Assembly (NCBI RefSeq): GCF_001606025.1
Contig: NZ_CP014945.1
Location: forward strand, 2,294,001 to 2,358,000
DNA length: 64,000 nucleotides
From: Psychrobacter alimentarius
GTDB lineage: Bacteria; Pseudomonadota; Gammaproteobacteria; Pseudomonadales; Moraxellaceae
Direction of reading: 5' to 3'
Below are positions 37,421 to 47,476 of this stretch, piece by piece; positions within the stretch are counted from its first letter, which is position 1, and the number at the start of each line of letters is the position of its first letter. Both the position numbers and the translations under genes were made by a program. Under the pieces are notes generated by a model, which searched no databases, was not told the origin of the DNA, and saw nothing but the letters and a program-made list of their open reading frames with translations.

Positions 37421-39091
37421 TCATAGGCCGTAGGCTACTGATAGCTGCTTAATCGCGTGATCTAGAACCTCTAAACGCGCTTGACGTTTGTTATTGGTTG
37501 CTACCACGCACCATGGAGCATCGGCTGTGTCAGTACGTGCCAGCATATCAGCGGCAGATTGAACATAGTCTGACCATTTATCACGATTGCGCCAATCATC
37601 CTCTGTTAATTTAAATTGTTTGTGCGGTGTCTCTTCGCGGGCTTCAAAACGTTTTAGCTGCTCTTTTTTATCAATGGCAAGCCAATATTTGATAACAACT
37701 GTGCCCACTGCTGCAAGATCTGCCTCAAAACGATTGATTTCATCATAAGCGCGCTGCCACTCCTCATCAGCGGCGAACCCTTCGACACGTTCAACCAATA
37801 CGCGCCCGTACCAAGTACGATCAAAAATGGCAATACGACTGATGCGATCGGTTTGCTGATTTGGCAGTTTTGTCCAAAAACGCCATAGATAAGGATGCTC
37901 TGTTTCATATAGCATTGGCGCGCCAATATTATAAATTTGATACTCACGAGGATCCAAAGGCGCAACCAATCTTTTGATGGCGCCACCCTTACCCGCCGCA
38001 TCCATGCCTTCAAATGCAAAAATCACGTGATGACCATTACGAGCGCGAAGCAGTTCGGCAAGACGTGCTTGCTTTGCTGTTAACGCTTTCTGATAGTCAG
38101 CTTTCTCTATTTTTGAATTTTCGATATCTTTTAAATACGCAGGTATTTTGACTGGTTCAAACGCTGACTCAAGTGTTTTATCAGATTTTGACTTATGAAG
38201 CGTTGATTTATTGGACAGTGATTGCTTTACCTGACTTTTTGTCGTACTTGGCTGACTACTCGTTAGCGCATTTTGCATTGCTTGTAGTACTTCATGACAA
38301 AAATGATTGGCCGCTTGAGATTTATTTTTGCCATCTATGATAATCCAATCATCTTGCTGTCGTAGCAGCGTTACGGCTACCTCGTTAAAGGTTTCAATCA
38401 CTTTTTCATTGTGCCAATCAATTTGATACAAAAACTGTGGGTCTGCTTCTGTATCGTTCAGGCGAGCTTGTAGCATTTCAACGTCGACGTGAAACCAACA
38501 CTTAAGTAGTTTGGTTTGATTGGCCACTAAGTCTTTTTCAAACGTTTGCAATTTGACAAGTTGCTGCTGAAAATAGGCTTGCCAACCTGCCTTTTTATAC
38601 TCGTTATCTTCTGATCTTTCATCCGTATCTTTACTTTCTGCTATGGCCATACGCATGGTGTTATAGAGTAAATCTGCATACCAGTTACCAAAATATACCA
38701 TCACATCACCATGACGCGGCATCATCTTGGTGTGTGCCTGCCAAATCGGTTGATACGCTAGAGGACAGCCACCAACGGTCGCTTCCACCTTTAGTAACCT
38801 TGGATCTACCCACTCTCGAAGTTGCTTGACGGCTGTCCCCTTGCCCGCCTGCTCCATCCCATTAACCAGTACCAATATCCCTGTTGGCTTATTGGTGGTG
38901 ACTGGGGCTCGTTGCCGCGTTGCTCGCAGAGCATATTGAGCAGTAACCAAAGCCAATCTAAGAGTATCTTTGTCCATAGAAAACTGGCTCAAAGGGTTTG
39001 GTATTAAACGCTGCTCAATAACGTCTTCACTAAACTGAGCACTGACCGCTTGCGGTATCGCAGCTTCAGTCTTATTATTCTTTTGGCTCAT
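37421..39091 (-). CDS. pap: Polyphosphate:AMP phosphotransferase (PPK2 class, two-domain)
   Basis: Transfers phosphate from polyphosphate to AMP, giving ADP. 556 residues with two PPK2 domains, as in Acinetobacter Pap. N-terminal domain P-loop GMEQAGKG at 78-85; C-terminal (catalytic) domain GMDAAGKG at 362-369, FWTKLP and the lid motif FDRTWYGR at 421-428. A Ser/Lys/Thr-rich linker at about 277-312 joins them and makes the protein longer than the 475-residue Acinetobacter enzyme (from memory). RBS AAGGGA. Works naturally with the phosphate importer next door. Confidence 0.92.
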   Translation of the reverse strand: MSQKNNKTEAAIPQAVSAQFSEDVIEQRLIPNPLSQFSMDKDTLRLALVTAQYALRATRQRAPVTTNKPTGILVLVNGMEQAGKGTAVKQLREWVDPRLLKVEATVGGCPLAYQPIWQAHTKMMPRHGDVMVYFGNWYADLLYNTMRMAIAESKDTDERSEDNEYKKAGWQAYFQQQLVKLQTFEKDLVANQTKLLKCWFHVDVEMLQARLNDTEADPQFLYQIDWHNEKVIETFNEVAVTLLRQQDDWIIIDGKNKSQAANHFCHEVLQAMQNALTSSQPSTTKSQVKQSLSNKSTLHKSKSDKTLESAFEPVKIPAYLKDIENSKIEKADYQKALTAKQARLAELLRARNGHHVIFAFEGMDAAGKGGAIKRLVAPLDPREYQIYNIGAPMLYETEHPYLWRFWTKLPNQQTDRISRIAIFDRTWYGRVLVERVEGFAADEEWQRAYDEINRFEADLAAVGTVVIKYWLAIDKKEQLKRFEAREETPHKQFKLTEDDWRNRDKWSDYVQSAADMLARTDTADAPWCVVATNNKRQARLEVLDHAIKQLSVAYGL

Positions 39092-39320
39092 AACTACAAT
39101 CCCTTTATAATTGAAAGCATGCCAGCTTAATCATAGCACTCGACTCATTCAGTAAATAACGATGCTATGTAACAGTTTGGCATTTGTATTCTGCATTGTT
39201 TTCTTTTAAGGTGAACACAATCTTAGATGCGTGCTTTAATAGACAACGATAAGCATAAGAATAACCATCATATGATTGCCATTTTTTATTTCTCTTTAAT
39301 TTTACGTAGGTTTACTTGTC

Positions 39321-40034
39321 ATGGCAGCTTTAGCCGATTTACAACAGCATTTGGCCCGTTTTTGGGCATTACCTTATCATCAAGACGTGGCATTAAATAC
39401 CAAACTTGATGAGGTACAAGCTTGGCAACGTGCTCGTATTCAGCACACTCATCAAGCACTGTTTGAGCAGCCGCAGAACCAACTGATGGCAGATTATTTT
39501 TTAACCCAACTGTATGGCGGCGATGAGTTTAAATTATTGGCCAAGCAGCTAGAACGTATTGTCCCTAAAGCTCAAAAATTGGAGCGTTTTGCACCAGCAG
39601 CTGCTTTAGAAACAGGCAGTATGGCGATACAGGCCGCTATTTTAGCGATAGAATTGGATTTGCATTTAGCGGAGTGGCTCTTGAGTCAAGATTTAGCCGT
39701 GAATGAAGACAATATGTTTGCCGCTTATCGTGCTGTCGATGAAGCAGACACTCGACGTGTGCAAATTGGACATTTAAAGGAAGTTTGCTATCGCACAGAT
39801 AAGTATATTAACTCTTTTATGTTGCAAAAAGCTTTTGCTCTAGCCAAAGGTACTGCCTACCGTTATAACTATCATCCTTTATATGATTTCATCAATGCTG
39901 GGTTTGTTGCGATGCGCCCGTTAGATAGTGTTGGCGGATTCATTGAACCGTTTTGTGAGCGCGAGCTTGAAATCATTGACCAAGTTCATGATACGGATAA
40001 TGGCGGTAAGCCATTAGCGTTTGGTGTATCATAG
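39321..40034 (+). CDS. FFLEELY-motif-like protein, function unknown
   Basis: 237-residue soluble, helix-rich protein. Its YFLTQLYGGDEF (about 59-70) resembles the FFLEELYGG motif after which a family of gammaproteobacterial proteins of unknown function is named. Other notable stretches: HLAEWLLSQDLAV and the C-terminal FVAMRPLDSVGGFIEPF. No cofactor motif is seen. It lies 107 bases upstream of ubiE in the same direction and may be co-transcribed with the ubiquinone genes, though no role there is known. Confidence 0.7.
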   Translation: MAALADLQQHLARFWALPYHQDVALNTKLDEVQAWQRARIQHTHQALFEQPQNQLMADYFLTQLYGGDEFKLLAKQLERIVPKAQKLERFAPAAALETGSMAIQAAILAIELDLHLAEWLLSQDLAVNEDNMFAAYRAVDEADTRRVQIGHLKEVCYRTDKYINSFMLQKAFALAKGTAYRYNYHPLYDFINAGFVAMRPLDSVGGFIEPFCERELEIIDQVHDTDNGGKPLAFGVS

Positions 40035-40141
40035 AGTTTATAACTCGCTGACTTGACAATTACTTTATACCTTTTATAAGAAATCTGCATAAAAACAACC
40101 TGCATAAAATACAGTCACAATACTGAATAAAGGACAATGCT

Positions 40142-41287
40142 ATGACCGATACTACCAATAACAATAACGTACCTCATGACCAGACGACGTCTACCAATGG
40201 TCACCTCCAAGACAAACTGGTCAAAGACAGCATTGCTCATAATCAAAGCATCAGTGCACAAGCCCAAGCACGACAATCTCCTCCGCCTACCAAGGCCTCT
40301 GAGACGGTGAAAAAAGACAGTTCTCACCCATTCGATACCAATGATTTTACCAAAGTACAAGATCTACCAACTGGAGCGCCACAAGGCCAACAAACCACTA
40401 TGCCAAACAATAATACAAATAATGATAGTTTGAATAAACCTATAAATAATACCGTCAGCAGCAGCGCCAACAATCAAATTCCTAAGCAAACACTGTTTAA
40501 TCAGCGTGATGACATCAATAACCCGCATACACCTGATACTGATGGCAATGAGGAAACGCATTTCGGCTATAAAACAGTCAACAAGGCAGAAAAACAAGCA
40601 CGTGTGGCTGATGTCTTTACCTCTGTTGCCAAAAAATACGACATCATGAATGACTTGATGTCTTTTGGTATTCATCGCCTATGGAAACGCTACGCGATCA
40701 GCTTATCAGGCGTGCGTTCTGGTCAGCATGTACTTGATATCGCTGGCGGTACGGGTGACTTAGCCAAAGTCTTTAGCCGTGAGGTGGGTAGAAACGGGCA
40801 CGTTGTATTATCAGATATCAATGCCGCCATGCTAGAAGTAGGTCGTGAGCGCTTAATCAATGCTGGCTGCAACAACGTAGATTTTGTCCTAGCAAATGCT
40901 GAAACCTTAGCGCCTTTTGATGATGAGAGTTTTGATTTGGTCACCATCAGCTTTGGTCTACGCAACGTCACCGACAAAGATGCGGCTCTAAAAGCCATGT
41001 ATCGTGTACTCAAACCAGGCGGTCGATTACTAATCTTAGAATTCTCAAAACCTGTGTTTGAGCCACTGTCGAAAGCATATGATTTGTACTCATTTACCGC
41101 ATTACCAATGATGGGTAAGATCATTGCCAATGACTCTGAGAGTTATCAATATCTGGCTGAATCCATCCGTATGCATCCTGATCAGCAGACGTTAAAACAA
41201 ATGATGCAACAGGCTGGATTTGAGAACTGTGATTATCATAATCTAACCGCTGGTATTGTCGCTGTGCATCGTGGTTTTAAAGCGTAA
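40142..41287 (+). CDS. ubiE: Ubiquinone/menaquinone C-methyltransferase UbiE with long N-terminal extension
   Basis: SAM-dependent C-methylation step of ubiquinone (and demethylmenaquinone) synthesis at the inner membrane. From H140 the sequence follows E. coli UbiE closely ([30 protein letters not shown] motif DIAGGTGD at 199-206, [10 protein letters not shown], and a C-terminal [10 protein letters not shown]). The preceding 135 residues are Asn/Thr/Gln/Ser-rich, apparently disordered and absent from E. coli UbiE. They look translated: AAAGGA sits 7 bases before the ATG, and no internal ATG with an RBS lies near the domain start. First of three ubi genes. Confidence 0.95.
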   Translation: MTDTTNNNNVPHDQTTSTNGHLQDKLVKDSIAHNQSISAQAQARQSPPPTKASETVKKDSSHPFDTNDFTKVQDLPTGAPQGQQTTMPNNNTNNDSLNKPINNTVSSSANNQIPKQTLFNQRDDINNPHTPDTDGNEETHFGYKTVNKAEKQARVADVFTSVAKKYDIMNDLMSFGIHRLWKRYAISLSGVRSGQHVLDIAGGTGDLAKVFSREVGRNGHVVLSDINAAMLEVGRERLINAGCNNVDFVLANAETLAPFDDESFDLVTISFGLRNVTDKDAALKAMYRVLKPGGRLLILEFSKPVFEPLSKAYDLYSFTALPMMGKIIANDSESYQYLAESIRMHPDQQTLKQMMQQAGFENCDYHNLTAGIVAVHRGFKA

Positions 41288-41397
41288 TGATAAAAAATTA
41301 ACAGTAGAATAAAACTGTCAATCTCAACTGGTCGTAACCACTGATTCTATAAACGATGCGTCTTTTACAGGCGCTCAACCAAAGATGCGAGAGCCTT

Positions 41398-42093
41398 ATG
41401 CTAACTGTCCTACTTTTGGCGGGTGCCGAAAAGCTAATTAACTTTGCTATTGCAAGTGACGAGATTACCAAAGCTGGATTGGCACCGCTCGCAGGAAAAG
41501 TGCTACGACTAAACATGGCTGTGCCTGACATTGACTTAGATATCTTATTCACTCATGATCGGCTGCGGTTCGAGCCTGTGACAACAGAGAGCGTATTTGA
41601 ACCAAGTGGTCAGATGGATGAACGCCAAAAAGCCAGTATGGAGCGTGCGCGGATGGGTCATAGCCGCCCTGACTGTGTCATCAGCGTTGATAACCCAGCG
41701 CAATTACTGAATCTAATGCGCGGTGCTGAAGGCAATTTACCAATTGCTGGTGACTATAAGGTCTTGATGCAACTCAAACAATTGGTGGCAGGCTTTGATC
41801 CAGATGTCGCAGCTCAGCTAGAGCCTTTTATTGGTAAACCGATGGCAAGTCAGTTGCATCTGCTGATATCGCAGCTCAAAGGCAGCTGGCGCCATAGTGC
41901 CAAACGCGCTTTTGATGATGTGAGTGATTGGGCCAATGACGTCGCAGGTAACCGTGCAGCCGATCCCACTGAGGTGGCAGAAGCGAATGACCTCAAGCAG
42001 CAACTGCTAAAGCTGCGTTCTGATATTGAGCGTGAAGAAGCCAGATTGGCTGCTATCAAAAATGAGCAGGCTCAATGGATGAATAATCGATAA
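41398..42093 (+). CDS. ubiJ: Ubiquinone biosynthesis accessory factor UbiJ (SCP2 domain)
   Basis: Lipid-binding accessory protein that helps hold the ubiquinone-making complex; carries an SCP2-like domain. 231 residues if begun at 41398 (MLTVLLLAGAEKLINF), which matches the start of E. coli UbiJ; the frame is open to 41356 without an RBS. Seen: PLAGKVLRLNM, a central GNLPIAGDYKVLMQLKQL like the QVQGDIQVVQ strand in E. coli, and a C-terminal coiled coil (LKQQLLKLRSDIEREEARL). Between ubiE and ubiB, its usual place. Confidence 0.92.
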   Translation: MLTVLLLAGAEKLINFAIASDEITKAGLAPLAGKVLRLNMAVPDIDLDILFTHDRLRFEPVTTESVFEPSGQMDERQKASMERARMGHSRPDCVISVDNPAQLLNLMRGAEGNLPIAGDYKVLMQLKQLVAGFDPDVAAQLEPFIGKPMASQLHLLISQLKGSWRHSAKRAFDDVSDWANDVAGNRAADPTEVAEANDLKQQLLKLRSDIEREEARLAAIKNEQAQWMNNR

Positions 42094-42174
42094 TTATTAC
42101 TACTGACTAAGCATTTTCTATAAATAAGTACAGCCCCGTTCTGTTTTCGACTTTCTTTAGAGTACCTATATCAC

Positions 42175-43833
42175 ATGCTATTATCTCATCGCGCACGCTT
42201 ACTAGAGCTTTGGCGTATTGCCGCAACTTACCGTATTGACACGCACCTCTCTGTAGAAGAAGCGCCGCAGCTGCAACCTGTTGCACGGTTAATTCGCTTG
42301 CACCCAGCCGCTTGGGGTAAAAAACATCAACCCAATGCCATTAAGTTTGCGCTTGAAGACATGGGTACCCTGTTTTTAAAACTGGGACAACTGCTCTCTA
42401 CCCGTCGTGATCTGGTACCGCCTGAAATCATTGCGCAGCTGGTACAACTACAAGACAGGGTTAAACCATTTGACTCCAATGTCGCCATTGAGCAAATACA
42501 AGATCCCAAACATGGTCTTGGCCAAAGTATCGGGACGTTGTTTGCCCGTTTCGATGTCAAACCCTTAGCGGCCGCCTCAATCGCTCAGGTGCACACCGCT
42601 GCTTTGCATGATGGGCGCGAAGTAGTTATCAAGGTGGTGCGTCCCGATATTCGTACGACCATCGTTGATGACTTTGAGCTATTACGTGAGCTTGCCAATT
42701 GGGCATCCGCGCGTATTGAAGCAGCACGGGCGATACATATTATCGATATTGTCGAAGATTACCGTCAAGTCATGCTCAACGAGCTAGATTTGACGCTTGA
42801 AGCAGACAATACCACGCAAATGCGTAACAACTTCTTAGGCTCGGCATTGATGTATGTGCCTGAAGTCTACGATGCTGCCAAAAATGTGATAGTAATGGAA
42901 CGTATTCAAGGTGTTCCTATCTCACAAGTAGAAGTTTTTGATAAGCTTGGTTATGACCGTGCCGCACTGGCAGAAAAAGGCTTAACCATATTTTTTACTC
43001 AAGTCTTTCGTGACAATTTTTTTCATGCCGATATGCATCCGGGCAATGTTTTTGTAGAAACACCCCCTGTGAAAACACTCAGTACTGATATGTCAGCAGT
43101 AGACTTAGGTCATGAGCCGCGCTATATCGGACTCGATTGCGCCATTATGGGCACCTTGTCAAAAGACGATCAACTGATCGTAGCGCGTATGTTATTGGCA
43201 GTCATGAATAACAACTTTACGGCAATGGTCGATATTGTCAGCCGTGCTGGCTGGATACCGCCCAATACCGATAAGCATGCATTGATGCGCGATATGAAAC
43301 GCACAGTCGGTCCAATGCTACAAAAATCCATTAATGACATCGATTTTGCGGGTGTATTGATGCAGATTTTGGACATTGCGCGTCGCCATCATATGAGTAT
43401 TCCACCACAGTTAATGCTGCTCCTTAAAACCTTAGTTCATGTGGAAGGACTTGGGCGCGATCTCTATCCTGATCTTGATATTTGGTCACTTGCCAAACCT
43501 ATTTTAAGCAGCTGGATTAAAGAACAACTAGACCCTATGCGTAACTTGCAACAGCTAAGAGCACAGTTGCCAGAGCTTTTGTTATCCACCACTGATATTC
43601 CTAAATTACTCGATCAAGGATTACAAAGTCTGGCCTCACAAGGCTCACGTCAAGACAGTCAACTGCGAGAAATACAGCAAATACGGGCTGATATGCTCAA
43701 TGATCGCCGCCGTGACTGGATAACACTGGCAGGATTTGCGGTGTTTATTGCGATTGCAACACAAGTTGGATGGTTTGCACCACTCTTTTATTTGTTGGCA
43801 CTCTTAATGGTGGTTTGGCGTATTCTAGCTTAG
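42175..43833 (+). CDS. ubiB: Protein-kinase-like ATPase UbiB (ADCK/COQ8 family)
   Basis: Atypical kinase-fold ATPase needed for ubiquinone production, peripheral to the inner membrane. 552 residues. Family hallmarks: KLGQ at 69-72 in FLKLGQLLSTRRDLVPPE, the Ala-rich loop AAASIAQVH at 132-140 replacing the P-loop, VIKVVRP, HADMHPGNVFV, and the DCAIMG metal segment. Two hydrophobic helices close the C-terminus (about 508-550). A 22-residue Ser/Thr/Val-rich insert follows HPGNVFV. Third gene of ubiE-ubiJ-ubiB. Confidence 0.96.
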   Translation: MLLSHRARLLELWRIAATYRIDTHLSVEEAPQLQPVARLIRLHPAAWGKKHQPNAIKFALEDMGTLFLKLGQLLSTRRDLVPPEIIAQLVQLQDRVKPFDSNVAIEQIQDPKHGLGQSIGTLFARFDVKPLAAASIAQVHTAALHDGREVVIKVVRPDIRTTIVDDFELLRELANWASARIEAARAIHIIDIVEDYRQVMLNELDLTLEADNTTQMRNNFLGSALMYVPEVYDAAKNVIVMERIQGVPISQVEVFDKLGYDRAALAEKGLTIFFTQVFRDNFFHADMHPGNVFVETPPVKTLSTDMSAVDLGHEPRYIGLDCAIMGTLSKDDQLIVARMLLAVMNNNFTAMVDIVSRAGWIPPNTDKHALMRDMKRTVGPMLQKSINDIDFAGVLMQILDIARRHHMSIPPQLMLLLKTLVHVEGLGRDLYPDLDIWSLAKPILSSWIKEQLDPMRNLQQLRAQLPELLLSTTDIPKLLDQGLQSLASQGSRQDSQLREIQQIRADMLNDRRRDWITLAGFAVFIAIATQVGWFAPLFYLLALLMVVWRILA

Positions 43834-44065
43834 TTTATTGATACTATTTACGGCGACAATATTTTACGACGATAGTACTTTATGACAATGGTATTCGTGA
43901 ATTGTTATGACTTCACGATATTTTATAATAAACGCTCCTTCCGTTTGAGTGTGGTTTCTACCTCTTCGTTTGCTTGTCTTTCAAACAAAATATAAAGTAA
44001 GTGATCACGCAGCTTTATATTTTGTTTGCTTGGCTGAAAATACCTTTTACATGTAGGAGCCAGTC

Positions 44066-45496
44066 ATGTCTTCTCTACCAAACTCTATTATGAACGACAG
44101 TATGAAACCAGATTATAGTACTGCGATTGCTGATTTAAAAATCCGCTTCGGTCAACAGCTCAGTACCAATACAGCAGTATGTGAGCAACACGGTCATACC
44201 ATGACATGGCTTGCCAATCAGCCGCCCGATGCCGTATTGACTGTACAGGATAAACATGACGTCGCTGCTGCGGTAGAGATTTGCAATCAACACCATATGC
44301 CAGTGATTGCCTTTGGTATTGGCTCTTCTTTAGAAGGTCAATTAAATGCACCTTTTGGTGGACTTTGCATCGATATGCATGCCATGGATGCTATTTTGCA
44401 GGTCAACAATGAGGATTTGACCGTTACTGTACAGCCAGGCGTGACACGTGAACAATTGAATCATTACTTACGTGATACTGGATTATTTTTTCCGATAGAC
44501 CCTGGTGCTAATGCCAGTATTGGCGGCATGGTTGCCACTCGCGCGTCAGGTACCAATGCTGTACGTTATGGCACCATGAAAGACGTGGTACTTGCTTTAG
44601 AGGTGGTCACGGCAAATGGCGACATTGTGCGAACAGGGACACGCGCCAAAAAATCAGCGGCCGGTTATGACTTAACGCGATTGATGATAGGTTCAGAAGG
44701 AACGCTTGGTATTGTCACAGAGATTACGCTCAAACTATTTGGCATCAGTGAGTGTATTGGCAGCGGCATTTGTCATTTTCCAACCATTGAAGACGCCTGC
44801 CAAGCCGTGATGCTGACCATTCAAATGTGCTTGCCTATTGCTCGTATTGAGCTGCTTGATGCCTTGCAAATCAAAGCCTGTAATCAGTACGATAATCTGA
44901 GTCTGACCGAAACTCCAACGTTATTTGTAGAGTTTCATGGCACAGAAGCAAGTGTTCAAGAGCAAGCGCAAATATTTACGGAGATCATCGAAGAGTTTGG
45001 TGGTAAAGATTTTTCTTGGGACACCAATGAAGCCGAGCGCAAACGTCTTTGGCAAGCACGGCACAATGCTTATCATGCCAGTTCTGCTCTGAGACCTAAA
45101 GCCAGTGCCTTATCTACCGATGCTTGCGTGCCTATCTCACGTCTAGCTGAGTGCGTCAGTGAGACGGCAAAGGATATCGAAGCATCTGGTATGATTGGGC
45201 CTATCGTGGGGCACGTCGGTGATGGTAATTTCCATGTTCTGTTACTGGTCGATACGGATAATCCTACAGAAATAGCAACAGCTGAAGATATTATAGGTCG
45301 ACTCGCCAAGCGTGCTATTGAGATGGATGGCACCTGTACAGGTGAGCACGGCATTGGTCAAGGCAAACAAAAATATATGCAGCAAGAGCATGGAAACGCT
45401 TTGGTGCTAATGCAAGCAATTAAGGCTGCCCTTGATCCCAACAATATCTTAAATCCAGGTAAGATTTGGCCCCACCCTATATCTGCTTCTGCCTAA
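44066..45496 (+). CDS. FAD-binding oxidase, GlcD / D-lactate dehydrogenase (cytochrome) type
   Basis: 476-residue flavoprotein. FAD-binding type 4 domain in the first 230 residues (VIAFGIGSSLEG, VQPGVTREQLN, DPGANASIGGMVATRASGTNA, GSEGTLGIVTE) and the FAD-oxidase C-terminal domain (HVGDGNFH, EHGIGQGKQKYM, DPNNILNPGKI). This is the pattern of D-2-hydroxyacid dehydrogenases: D-lactate (Dld1-like) or glycolate. Without the GlcE/GlcF partners beside it, D-lactate oxidation is more likely than glycolate. RBS AGGAG. Terminator follows. Confidence 0.9.
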   Translation: MSSLPNSIMNDSMKPDYSTAIADLKIRFGQQLSTNTAVCEQHGHTMTWLANQPPDAVLTVQDKHDVAAAVEICNQHHMPVIAFGIGSSLEGQLNAPFGGLCIDMHAMDAILQVNNEDLTVTVQPGVTREQLNHYLRDTGLFFPIDPGANASIGGMVATRASGTNAVRYGTMKDVVLALEVVTANGDIVRTGTRAKKSAAGYDLTRLMIGSEGTLGIVTEITLKLFGISECIGSGICHFPTIEDACQAVMLTIQMCLPIARIELLDALQIKACNQYDNLSLTETPTLFVEFHGTEASVQEQAQIFTEIIEEFGGKDFSWDTNEAERKRLWQARHNAYHASSALRPKASALSTDACVPISRLAECVSETAKDIEASGMIGPIVGHVGDGNFHVLLLVDTDNPTEIATAEDIIGRLAKRAIEMDGTCTGEHGIGQGKQKYMQQEHGNALVLMQAIKAALDPNNILNPGKIWPHPISASA

Positions 45497-45513
45497 ATAA
45501 CTCTTATCCCAAT

Positions 45514-45554
45514 AAAAAATGCGTGTGCTATTGATAGAAGCACGCGCATTTTTT
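45514..45554 (+). terminator. Terminator after the FAD oxidase gene
   Basis: AAAAAATGCGTGTGCT pairs with AGCACGCGCATTTTTT (one wobble), 9-base loop. A- and T-runs on either side suit both strands, so it may also end ruvB. Confidence 0.85.
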
Positions 45555-45623
45555 ACCAACACTTTAACCTTATTGCCACTGCAGTATATAAACACATCAT
45601 TTGTCATTTTTTACAGTGCAGTA

Positions 45624-46607
45624 CTATAACATCTGGTCAATGGCCATTTGAGTCAATACACGTCCACGAGCGGTACGCAGTACATATCCTTGTTGAATGA
45701 GATAAGGTTCAATCACATCTTCAAGCGTACCGCGGTCTTCCGCCATGGCTGCTGCGACGGCTTCTACGCCCGCAGGTCCCCCATCAAAACGCTCGTGCAG
45801 TATTTCAATATAACGTCTGTCTAAATGATCAAGACCACGTCTATCAACCGCTAGCATATCCAGCGCACTACCCGCTATTGCCCCGTTGATGCTACCATCA
45901 CCTTTAACTTCGGCATAATCACGCACACGGCGTAACAGGCGATTGGCAATCCTAGGAGTACCACGAGCACGACGAGCAATCTCAATCGCACCGTCTTCAC
46001 TCATTGGTACACGCATGAGACGAGCTGCCCGACTGACAATCGTTGTCAGATCAGCAATATTATAAAACTCAAGACGCTGAACAATACCAAAGCGATCACG
46101 TAAAGGCGATGTCAATAACCCTGCCCTTGTCGTCGCTGCAACCAATGTAAAAGGAGGTAAATCAAGCTTAATAGAGCGTGCAGCAGGCCCTTCACCAATC
46201 ATAATATCAAGTTGAAAATCTTCCATGGCTGGATAAAGTATCTCTTCAATCACCGAACTTAAGCGGTGAATCTCATCGATAAATAACACATCACCTGCTT
46301 CTAAATTGGTCAACATCGCTGCCAAATCACCTGGTCGCTCAAGGACAGGGCCTGAAGTCGAACGCAGATTGCCACCCATTTCACGAGCGATGATATTGGC
46401 AAGCGTCGTTTTACCCAAACCTGGTGGACCAAAAATCAACGTATGATCCAGCGCCTCATCACGACCTCGTGCAGCACCAATAAAAACTTCCATTTGCTCA
46501 CGTACAACCGGCTGACCAATATACTCTGCCAGTAATGCTGGGCGAATATTGGCGTCTGGAGCATCGCTGGCTCCTTCTAGCGGATTAATTAAACGATCTT
46601 GCATCAT
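45624..46607 (-). CDS. ruvB: Holliday junction branch migration helicase RuvB
   Basis: Hexameric AAA+ motor that drives branch migration with RuvA. About 327 residues. Walker A GPPGLGKT, Walker [10 protein letters not shown], sensor [19 protein letters not shown], and the C-terminal winged-helix ([16 protein letters not shown]). Two adjacent ATGs (46607 and 46604) are equally plausible starts; the open frame to 46643 is not RuvB-like. Downstream of ruvA by 175 bases, a larger gap than in E. coli, holding a hairpin. Confidence 0.97.
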   Translation of the reverse strand: MMQDRLINPLEGASDAPDANIRPALLAEYIGQPVVREQMEVFIGAARGRDEALDHTLIFGPPGLGKTTLANIIAREMGGNLRSTSGPVLERPGDLAAMLTNLEAGDVLFIDEIHRLSSVIEEILYPAMEDFQLDIMIGEGPAARSIKLDLPPFTLVAATTRAGLLTSPLRDRFGIVQRLEFYNIADLTTIVSRAARLMRVPMSEDGAIEIARRARGTPRIANRLLRRVRDYAEVKGDGSINGAIAGSALDMLAVDRRGLDHLDRRYIEILHERFDGGPAGVEAVAAAMAEDRGTLEDVIEPYLIQQGYVLRTARGRVLTQMAIDQML

Positions 46608-46706
46608 AAGTTCTATCATTATATTAAAAAAATTGAGTACCAAATAGCATAACCAAACGCTACGAATAAGTCATGCTAAACCTCATAAAACCCTTACCAG
46701 AACGAA

Positions 46707-46733
46707 AATAAGCGACATCTAATGTCGCTTATT
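46707..46733 (-). terminator. Hairpin in the ruvA-ruvB gap
   Basis: Perfect 12-base stem AATAAGCGACAT / ATGTCGCTTATT with a 3-base loop. Read on the minus strand it is followed by only a short T tract (TTTTCG including the stem end), so it could be a partial terminator, attenuator or mRNA-stabilising structure after ruvA. Confidence 0.6.
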
Positions 46734-46782
46734 GTTTTGATACTTATTAATGATGGCTTTTGTCAAATCAAATTTGGGAACA

Positions 46783-47403
46783 TCAAAAGCCGGAGAGCTG
46801 TTTTAACGTGGCCTTTAGAAGTCCTTGAGTATCAGCGAACACATCGCCATTACTTTTTGCCGCTTTGATGGCTTGCTGAGCTTCTCTTTCCTTATAACCC
46901 AAGCTGATCAATGCGCCTTCTACCTCAGCGACGATACTGCCTTCGTGAGACACAACTATAGGCTGATGTGTAAACTCTAGAGAGGTATTATCAACTTCGA
47001 TGTTTTTAAGCTTGTCTTTGAGTTCGATCAGTAGGCGTTGTGCTGTTTTTTTACCAATACCTGGGATACGAGTCAAGGCTGTCTCTGACTCTTGTTCCAC
47101 ATGCATCTTCAGTTCAGCAGCTGACATCGCAGACAACATGGCTAACGCCATTTTTGCTCCTACGCCATTGATTTTAATCAACTGACGAAAGACATCGCGC
47201 TCTTTACGATCAATAAAACCGTAAAGCAGTTGCGCATCTTCACGCACATGAAAATGCGTCCAAATACTGGCCTGCTCATTGAGATGCAATTGACAGAATG
47301 ACGGTAATGGCAGCTCGATATCATAACCCACACCAGAGGTCGTCATGATACAAACCATGGGTGCCATCAGATACTGCACCTGTCCGGTAATCAATCCAAT
47401 CAT
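46783..47403 (-). CDS. ruvA: Holliday junction DNA-binding protein RuvA
   Basis: Tetrameric junction-binding subunit. 206 residues: OB domain beginning MIGLITGQV, helix-hairpin-helix pair with LIKINGVGAKMALAMLS and LTRIPGIGKKTAQRLLIELK, a flexible linker, and the RuvB-binding C-terminal three-helix domain (VEGALISLGYKEREAQQAI). The second of two adjacent ATGs matches the family start. Same direction as ruvB; ruvC is about 16 kb away on the other strand. Confidence 0.97.
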   Translation of the reverse strand: MIGLITGQVQYLMAPMVCIMTTSGVGYDIELPLPSFCQLHLNEQASIWTHFHVREDAQLLYGFIDRKERDVFRQLIKINGVGAKMALAMLSAMSAAELKMHVEQESETALTRIPGIGKKTAQRLLIELKDKLKNIEVDNTSLEFTHQPIVVSHEGSIVAEVEGALISLGYKEREAQQAIKAAKSNGDVFADTQGLLKATLKQLSGF

Positions 47404-47476
47404 CACTACTACCTCTTATAGGGGCTGCCATGAGCATGCCATATTATCGTCAATAACCAGCTTTTCTTGGTCTGAA

